Translations under genes and position numbers: made by a program
Origin: Clostridium sp. SCN 57-10
GTDB lineage: Bacteria > Bacillota > Clostridia > Oscillospirales > Butyricicoccaceae
Reading direction: 5' to 3'
NCBI GenBank assembly: GCA_001725215.1
Contig: MEFT01000117.1
Coordinates: forward strand, 1 to 10,227
Length of the DNA stretch: 10,227 nt
The notes under the pieces: model-generated
What the model was told of the DNA's origin: nothing
Database searches by the model: none
What the model saw: only the letters and a program-made list of their open reading frames with translations
Shown here: one piece after another, positions 6,246 through 10,227 of the stretch
How the letters are laid out: every line of letters begins with the position of its first letter
How positions within the stretch are numbered: position 1 is the stretch's first letter

Positions 6246-6274
6246 ATGATACCAAATGTGAGCGCGAAAGTCTA
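6246..6274 (-). promoter_or_regulatory. Possible sigma-A promoter for pirin
   Basis: On the minus strand TAGACT (6269-6274), 17 bp, then TATCAT (6246-6251). Each box has four or five consensus bases. It lies directly after the aroQ stop and about 32 bp before the pirin start. Confidence 0.45.
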
Positions 6275-6280
6275 CTAAAA

Positions 6281-6718
6281 CTATCTTTTATTTTTACTTT
6301 GAATCAACAAATCAATCGCTTCTAAATAGCCGTCAAATCCTTTGCCGCATATCGTCGCCACGCAAGCGGCGCGAATATAGGAAACATGGCGAAAGTCTTC
6401 GCGCGTGTTCGGGTCGCTTATGTGCACCTCCACCGTTGGAACGGACACGGCTTTTACGGCATCAAGCAGCGCAACGCTTGTGTGCGTATATGCCGCGGGG
6501 TTGATGACGATACCGTCAAACTTCCCCTCCGCCTCTTGAATCCAGTCGACGAGCGCGCCTTCATGGTTACTCTGCCGCAGCTCGACGGCAACGCCGCGTG
6601 CCGCGCAGTGGTTGGTAATCAGCGCCGACAGATCGGCATAGGTGCGGCTGCCGTAAACGGCGGGCTCGCGCTTGCCTAAAAGATTGAGATTAGGCCCATT
6701 GAGTACGAGTATATTCAT
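6281..6718 (-). CDS. aroQ: Type II 3-dehydroquinate dehydratase
   Basis: AroQ converts 3-dehydroquinate to 3-dehydroshikimate, the third shikimate-pathway step. The 145-residue length is typical of the small dodecameric type II enzyme. The active site is complete: NGPNLNLLGKREPAVYG with R17 and catalytic Y22, QSNHEG (49-54), NPAAYTHTSVALLDA with N73 and H79, EVHISD with H99, and REDFR with R110. ATG at 6718 is chosen because the protein begins MNILVLNGPN as in the family and GGAGG (6725-6729) lies 6 nt upstream. Its first 29 bp overlap the end of the aroE-aroK fusion, and its ribosome binding site lies inside that gene, which suggests translational coupling. It is the last aromatic gene of the operon. 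Its product feeds the AroE domain encoded just upstream. Confidence 0.97.
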   Translation of the reverse strand: MNILVLNGPNLNLLGKREPAVYGSRTYADLSALITNHCAARGVAVELRQSNHEGALVDWIQEAEGKFDGIVINPAAYTHTSVALLDAVKAVSVPTVEVHISDPNTREDFRHVSYIRAACVATICGKGFDGYLEAIDLLIQSKNKR

Positions 6719-7928
6719 AAAACTCCTCCACAATTTTGCGCGCCGTTTCTTCCGGCGTTTGCTGCGTGTCTATCATCACATCGGCTGCCGCCTCATAGGC
6801 GGGTCTACGACGCTCGTAAAGCGCGGGCAGGTCTTTGGAAAGCGGCCTTCCTGTCGTTTCAAGCTCGGATAGCGGGCGCTTGAGCCAGTAAACGCGGCTG
6901 TTTTGACGCAGCGCCGCGCGATTTTCGGCGCGCAGCACCGCGCCGCCGCCTGTAGCCATCACACGCCCGCCCTCGCACGCGGCGCTCTGCAACACCTCCG
7001 CCTCAATCGTGCGAAACGCGCTTTCGCCATCCTGCTCGATGATCTGCGCCGGAGACTTGCCTTCCTGCCCCGCGATGCTTGCGTCAAGATCGATGCATCC
7101 GCGCTGCATGAGTGCGGCAACGGCCTGCGCCACGGCGGTTTTGCCACTGCCCGGCATACCTACCAGCGCGATGCCCTCTACCTTTTGCAGCAGCGCGGCA
7201 TAGACGCGATTGGTCGCGGCAGGGTCGATCGCGTGTCCGAGAAAAATCTCGGCGGCGGCACGCCCCTGCTCGGCGAGCATGAACAGTCCGCCCGCGCACC
7301 GAACTCCCCTTTGCATCGCTTGCTGCAAAAGGCGCGTGCGCAGCGGATTGTAAACCAAGTCGACAACGCCTTCAAGCGCTTCAAAACAGTCGAGCGAAAG
7401 CGGCGCCGCATCGCAGTTGGGATACATGCCCACTGGCGTTGCGTTGATGAGCAGCTGCGCGTCAGCACGGCGGTCAAGGTTGCCATAGTTATCTTCCCCC
7501 GTGCGCGAAACATGCACCACGGTGCGCGCGCCCAAATCATGAGCCACCGCGGCGGCCGTTTGCGCCGCGCCACCCGTGCCGAGGATGGCGACCTTTCGGC
7601 CCTCCACCGCAAATCCGCCGCGCAGCAGCGTTGCGCGCAGTCCGGCGTAATCGGTGTTGTCTCCATGAATGCGCCCATTTGAATCAAAACGCAGGACATT
7701 CACATTTCCGAGGCGGCGCGCCGTGTCGGAAAGCGTATCACAAAACGGCATCACCGTTTTTTTGTACGGAATCGTGACATTGAGTCCCGCAAGCTCTCCG
7801 CCGCGTATCAAGCTCTCCACGCCGTCGGGCGGCGTTTCAAAAAGGCGGTAATCCGCGATACCGAGCTGCGCGTAAATCAGCGGCGAGTGGCTGTGCGCCA
7901 ATGTTTTGCCCAGAAGCCCATACCGCAT
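6690..7928 (-). CDS. Bifunctional shikimate dehydrogenase - shikimate kinase (AroE-AroK fusion)
   Basis: One 412-residue chain joins two consecutive enzymes. Residues 1 to about 245 are shikimate dehydrogenase (dehydroshikimate to shikimate with NADPH): SHSP (13-16), NVTIPYKK with catalytic K56, GDNTDYAG with D93, the dinucleotide-binding GTGGAAQT (117-124), NATPVGMYP (162-170) and VVDLVYNPLRTRLL. Residues about 250-412 are shikimate kinase (shikimate to shikimate 3-phosphate with ATP): P-loop GMPGSGKT (257-264), DLD (280-282), ESAFRTIE with R306, the shikimate-binding GGGAV (327-331), the lid GRPL (360-363) and the adenine-loop region RRRPAY. All key residues are present in both halves. ATG at 7928 has GAGGTG about 5 nt upstream and lies 4 bp past the pheA stop. 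The 3' end overlaps aroQ by 29 bp. The AroE part is slightly short for the family but not visibly damaged. There is no internal stop or frameshift. Confidence 0.95.
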   Translation of the reverse strand: MRYGLLGKTLAHSHSPLIYAQLGIADYRLFETPPDGVESLIRGGELAGLNVTIPYKKTVMPFCDTLSDTARRLGNVNVLRFDSNGRIHGDNTDYAGLRATLLRGGFAVEGRKVAILGTGGAAQTAAAVAHDLGARTVVHVSRTGEDNYGNLDRRADAQLLINATPVGMYPNCDAAPLSLDCFEALEGVVDLVYNPLRTRLLQQAMQRGVRCAGGLFMLAEQGRAAAEIFLGHAIDPAATNRVYAALLQKVEGIALVGMPGSGKTAVAQAVAALMQRGCIDLDASIAGQEGKSPAQIIEQDGESAFRTIEAEVLQSAACEGGRVMATGGGAVLRAENRAALRQNSRVYWLKRPLSELETTGRPLSKDLPALYERRRPAYEAAADVMIDTQQTPEETARKIVEEFYEYTRTQWA

Positions 7929-7932
7929 GCGC

Positions 7933-9072
7933 TCACCTCACCTCGCTGTAACTGCCGAGGAAGTCAAATGTGGCGTTTTGCGCGGCGCATTCGCCGATCA
8001 GCCGTATCACATCCTCCGACCAGACCGAAGCCTCAAGATCAAAGTAAAATAAAAATTCAAAGTCGCGTCCGACGATCGGGCGGCTTTCCAGCTTGGTCAA
8101 GTTAAGCCCGAGCGCCGCAAAGCGCGCGATGAGCCGGTAAAGAGATCCGGGTGTATGCTCGACCGACAGCATCAGGCTGATGCGGTCTGCACCGGGGTAA
8201 ATGGCAAGGTCTTTGGCGATGCAGATAAAGCGCGTATAGTTATTTTCGCTGTTCTGCACATGCTCGGCGAGGGTTTCAAGGCCGTAAAGCTGCGCGCAGC
8301 TTTGCGAGGAAAGCGCGGCGATGTCGCGTCGATCAGACTGTGCCACAAGTTTTGCCGCAGCGGCGGTGTTTTCGCATACCACAACTTTGATTTGCGGGTT
8401 GCGGTTAAGGAACTCGCTGCACTGCCCAAGTGCCTGCTCATGCGAGATGATTTCGCGGATTTCCGAAAAATCCACCCCCGGCTTCGCAAGCAGCTTATGG
8501 TCGATGTGCATGCGGATGCTACGCACAATATGAAAGCGATAGCGCTGCATCAGATCATATACGCGATCGACCGAGCCGTTCGAGCTGTTTTCGATGGGCA
8601 GTACGCCGAACTCGCAAAGCCCCTGCTCCACGGCTTGGAACACGCCCTCAAAGCTTCGGAAATACATGACTTCCGGCATCGAAAAAAGCTTATCACACGC
8701 CATTTGAGAATAAGAACCCTCTACACCCTGGCAGGCAATGACGCCTTTGCGCGGAAATGGCGCGTTGACTTCGGCCGCGCGGCGGATATCCGCCGCAAGC
8801 TCGCTCTCGCCATGAAAAAAGGTGTTCTGATAAGAGCGGCTTAAATCAAACAGCACTGAGTACAACGTGCGGGCGTAAAGCTCAAATGGCTCGCCCGCCT
8901 GCTTGCCAACCCGCGCCAGGATTTCGCGCTCGCGCGTGCGGTCGAGAACATGGATGCCGCGTTCTTTTTTATATGCCGCCACCTCGGCGCTGATATTCAT
9001 GCGCCTGCAAAACAGATCGGTAAGCTCTCCGTCAATCCGATCAATTTCAGCACGCAACTCTTGTATGCCCAT
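7933..9072 (-). CDS. pheA: Chorismate mutase - prephenate dehydratase (P-protein)
   Basis: This 379-residue enzyme takes chorismate to prephenate and then to phenylpyruvate, committing flux to phenylalanine. Residues 1-90 are an AroQ-class chorismate mutase (IQELRAEIDRIDGELTDLFCRRM, then AAYKKERGIHVLDRTRE). Residues about 108-290 are prephenate dehydratase: GVEGSYSQMA, FEGVFQAVEQGLCEFGVLPIENSSNGSV, ALGQCSEFL and the catalytic TRF motif at 280-282. Residues 298-379 are an ACT domain with EHTPGSLYRLIARFAALGLNLTKLESRPI (ESRP at 329-332), the phenylalanine-binding site; so feedback inhibition by phenylalanine is expected. ATG at 9072 is chosen for its GGAGG 8 nt upstream and the standard MGIQELRAEID beginning; the open frame extends further upstream but would read into aroC. 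It starts 16 bp after the aroC stop and ends 4 bp before the aroE-aroK fusion. Confidence 0.96.
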   Translation of the reverse strand: MGIQELRAEIDRIDGELTDLFCRRMNISAEVAAYKKERGIHVLDRTREREILARVGKQAGEPFELYARTLYSVLFDLSRSYQNTFFHGESELAADIRRAAEVNAPFPRKGVIACQGVEGSYSQMACDKLFSMPEVMYFRSFEGVFQAVEQGLCEFGVLPIENSSNGSVDRVYDLMQRYRFHIVRSIRMHIDHKLLAKPGVDFSEIREIISHEQALGQCSEFLNRNPQIKVVVCENTAAAAKLVAQSDRRDIAALSSQSCAQLYGLETLAEHVQNSENNYTRFICIAKDLAIYPGADRISLMLSVEHTPGSLYRLIARFAALGLNLTKLESRPIVGRDFEFLFYFDLEASVWSEDVIRLIGECAAQNATFDFLGSYSEVR

Positions 9073-9088
9073 CCTTTTTTCCTCCGGT

Positions 9089-10162
9089 TTATAACAGGCT
9101 GTCGAGCAATACGAGCGCCGCGGCCGCTTCGACACACGGTACGGCGCGCAGCGCGATGCAGGGATCATGCCGCCCTTTGATTTGCAGCACGGTTTCGCGC
9201 ATGACGCGTAGGTCTACCGTTTTCTGCTCTGCTGTGATAGATGGCGTAGGCTTCATAGCCACGCGAAACACGATAGGCATGCCGGTTGAAATGCCACCCA
9301 GTATGCCGCCGTGATGATTGCTTTCCGTTCTCACCGCACCGTTCTCCATAATAAATGCGTCGTTGTGCGCGCTGCCGCGCATGGCGGCGGCGGCAAAGCC
9401 GCTGCCGAACTCAACGCCGCGTATGCCCGGAATACCGAACAGTGCGGCGGACAGGCGGTTTTCCAATCCGCCGAACATGGGGTTGCCCACCCCTGCAGGC
9501 ATGCCGATGGCGGCACATTCGATCACGCCGCCGATGCTGTCTCCTTCCGCGGCGGCGGCAAGGATTTCACGCTCCATCGCCTCGCCCGCGTTTTCGTCCA
9601 GCGTGGGGATTTCACGCGACGCGGGCAGGCCTAGCTCCTCACGCGTCACGTGCATGGGGTCAAAGCGGCGGTCGCGCGCCTGCCCCACAGCTTCAGCGTG
9701 TGCGCCAATGAAAATGCCGCGCCGCGCAAGCAGCTGCAGCGCGATGCCGCCCGCGACGCACAGCGGCGCGGTGAGCCGCCCCGAAAAATGACCGCCGCCC
9801 CGCGCATCCTGAAAGCCGCCATAGCGCACATGCGCCGAATAGTCGGCGTGCGAAGGGCGCGGCATATCACGCAGAGAGCTGTAATCCTGCGAGCGGGTAT
9901 CTCCGTTTTGCAGCACGGCGCACAGCGGCGCGCCGCAGGTGCGCCCCTCGATCAGACCCGACAGCACGCGCGGCACATCCTCCTCGCGCCGCTGCGTCGC
10001 AAGCCGGTTTCTGCCCGGCGCGCGGCGCTCTAAAAACAGCTGCAGCTGTGCAAGGTCAACCGTCTCTCCGGCAGGCAGTCCGTCTACGACCACTCCGATT
10101 GCTTCCCCGTGCGATTGCCCGAATATGGAAACCTTAAGCTTTTCACCCATGATGGACGACAT
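9089..10162 (-). CDS. aroC: Chorismate synthase
   Basis: AroC makes chorismate from 5-enolpyruvylshikimate 3-phosphate, using reduced FMN as a catalytic cofactor. The 357-residue protein shows FGQSHG with H18, the LERRAPGRNRLATQRREEDVP phosphate-binding stretch, SGLIEGRTCGAP, RPSHADYSAHVRYGGFQDARGGG with H105, GHFSGRLTAPL, SNHHGGILGGISTGMPI, FRVAMKPTPSI and GRHDPCIALRAVPCVEA. The two histidines and the FMN-contact blocks are intact. ATG at 10162 gives the usual start MSSIMG...KLKVSIFG and has GGGGGG 8 nt upstream; ATG at 10150 has no site. The start overlaps the end of aroA by 20 bp. The upstream position of aroC next to aroA and before pheA fits a terminal-pathway operon. Confidence 0.97.
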   Translation of the reverse strand: MSSIMGEKLKVSIFGQSHGEAIGVVVDGLPAGETVDLAQLQLFLERRAPGRNRLATQRREEDVPRVLSGLIEGRTCGAPLCAVLQNGDTRSQDYSSLRDMPRPSHADYSAHVRYGGFQDARGGGHFSGRLTAPLCVAGGIALQLLARRGIFIGAHAEAVGQARDRRFDPMHVTREELGLPASREIPTLDENAGEAMEREILAAAAEGDSIGGVIECAAIGMPAGVGNPMFGGLENRLSAALFGIPGIRGVEFGSGFAAAAMRGSAHNDAFIMENGAVRTESNHHGGILGGISTGMPIVFRVAMKPTPSITAEQKTVDLRVMRETVLQIKGRHDPCIALRAVPCVEAAAALVLLDSLL

Positions 10163-10227
10163 GGCATGTTCCCCCCAGCTTTTGATATTCTTCAAAGAAA
10201 GACGGATAGGATTTGTTAACCGCTTCC
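10143..10227 (-). CDS. aroA: 3-phosphoshikimate 1-carboxyvinyltransferase (EPSP synthase), last 27 codons
   Basis: The frame entering from the right edge reads EAVNKSYPSFFEEYQKLGG and then TCHVVHHG before a TGA stop at 10145-10143. The KSYPxFF...LGG pattern is the characteristic C-terminus of AroA, which joins phosphoenolpyruvate to shikimate 3-phosphate, directly before chorismate synthase. The tail after LGG is a little longer than usual and is encoded by bases that also carry the start of aroC (20 bp overlap). The rest of the gene lies beyond 10227. Identification rests on a short stretch plus perfect pathway context. Confidence 0.85.
   Translation of the reverse strand, partial: EAVNKSYPSFFEEYQKLGGTCHVVHHG
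10171..10176 (-). promoter_or_regulatory. Ribosome binding site of aroC inside aroA
   Basis: GGGGGG followed by A on the minus strand ends 8 nt before ATG 10162. It lies within the aroA coding region (Leu-Gly-Gly codons), so aroC translation is probably coupled to aroA. Confidence 0.6.

Noticed and set aside
6903..7682. Plus-strand open frame of 259 codons
   Set aside because: It is antisense to the aroE-aroK fusion, whose motifs are complete; its Arg/Ala-rich composition is what a GC-rich shadow frame gives.
8155..8844. Plus-strand open frame of 229 codons
   Set aside because: Antisense to pheA with no recognisable motif; a shadow frame.

Overview
This window looks like chromosomal DNA from a spore-forming member of the Firmicutes, most likely class Clostridia, with moderately high G+C. 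The evidence is a YunB sporulation protein, NAD-dependent DNA ligase, clostridial-type VanW, ComB and long CofE-like proteins, strong GGAGG ribosome binding sites, and sigma-A-type promoters with 17-bp spacers. I see no rRNA or tRNA genes, insertion sequences, CRISPR arrays or prophage genes.

Left part (1-1731, minus strand): the N-terminal 316 codons of ligA run off the left edge. Upstream of it is yunB, which starts with GTG behind a near-perfect Shine-Dalgarno. An extended -10 promoter for ligA lies in the gap between them.

Middle part (1794-3962, minus strand): a probable unit vanW - comB - broken ParB-like gene ends at a strong intrinsic terminator (1794-1834). The ParB-like gene is split by a one-base deletion in a run of four A (plus strand) and also looks short at its C-terminus. 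vanW has its own near-consensus promoter. Divergent from it, on the plus strand, is a 396-residue CofE-like protein with a promoter (TTGAAT-17-TATAAT), a leader that can fold two alternative ways, and its own terminator. A 9-of-10 matching inverted repeat sits between the two promoters, over the -35 box of the cofE-like gene, and is a good operator candidate.

Right part (5389-10227, minus strand): transcription runs from the right edge leftwards through the last 27 codons of aroA, then aroC, pheA (chorismate mutase-prephenate dehydratase with ACT domain), an aroE-aroK fusion, aroQ and then a pirin-family gene. The aromatic genes are packed with 4-16 bp gaps or 20-29 bp overlaps, so they are almost surely one operon. 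It covers the shikimate pathway from dehydroquinate to chorismate and on to phenylpyruvate. Pirin has a possible promoter of its own, but no terminator separates it from aroQ.

No clearly new multi-gene system is visible. The points most worth checking are the dyad between the divergent promoters, the broken ParB-like gene, and two homologues of methanogen-cofactor enzymes (ComB and CofE) in an organism that may make neither cofactor.
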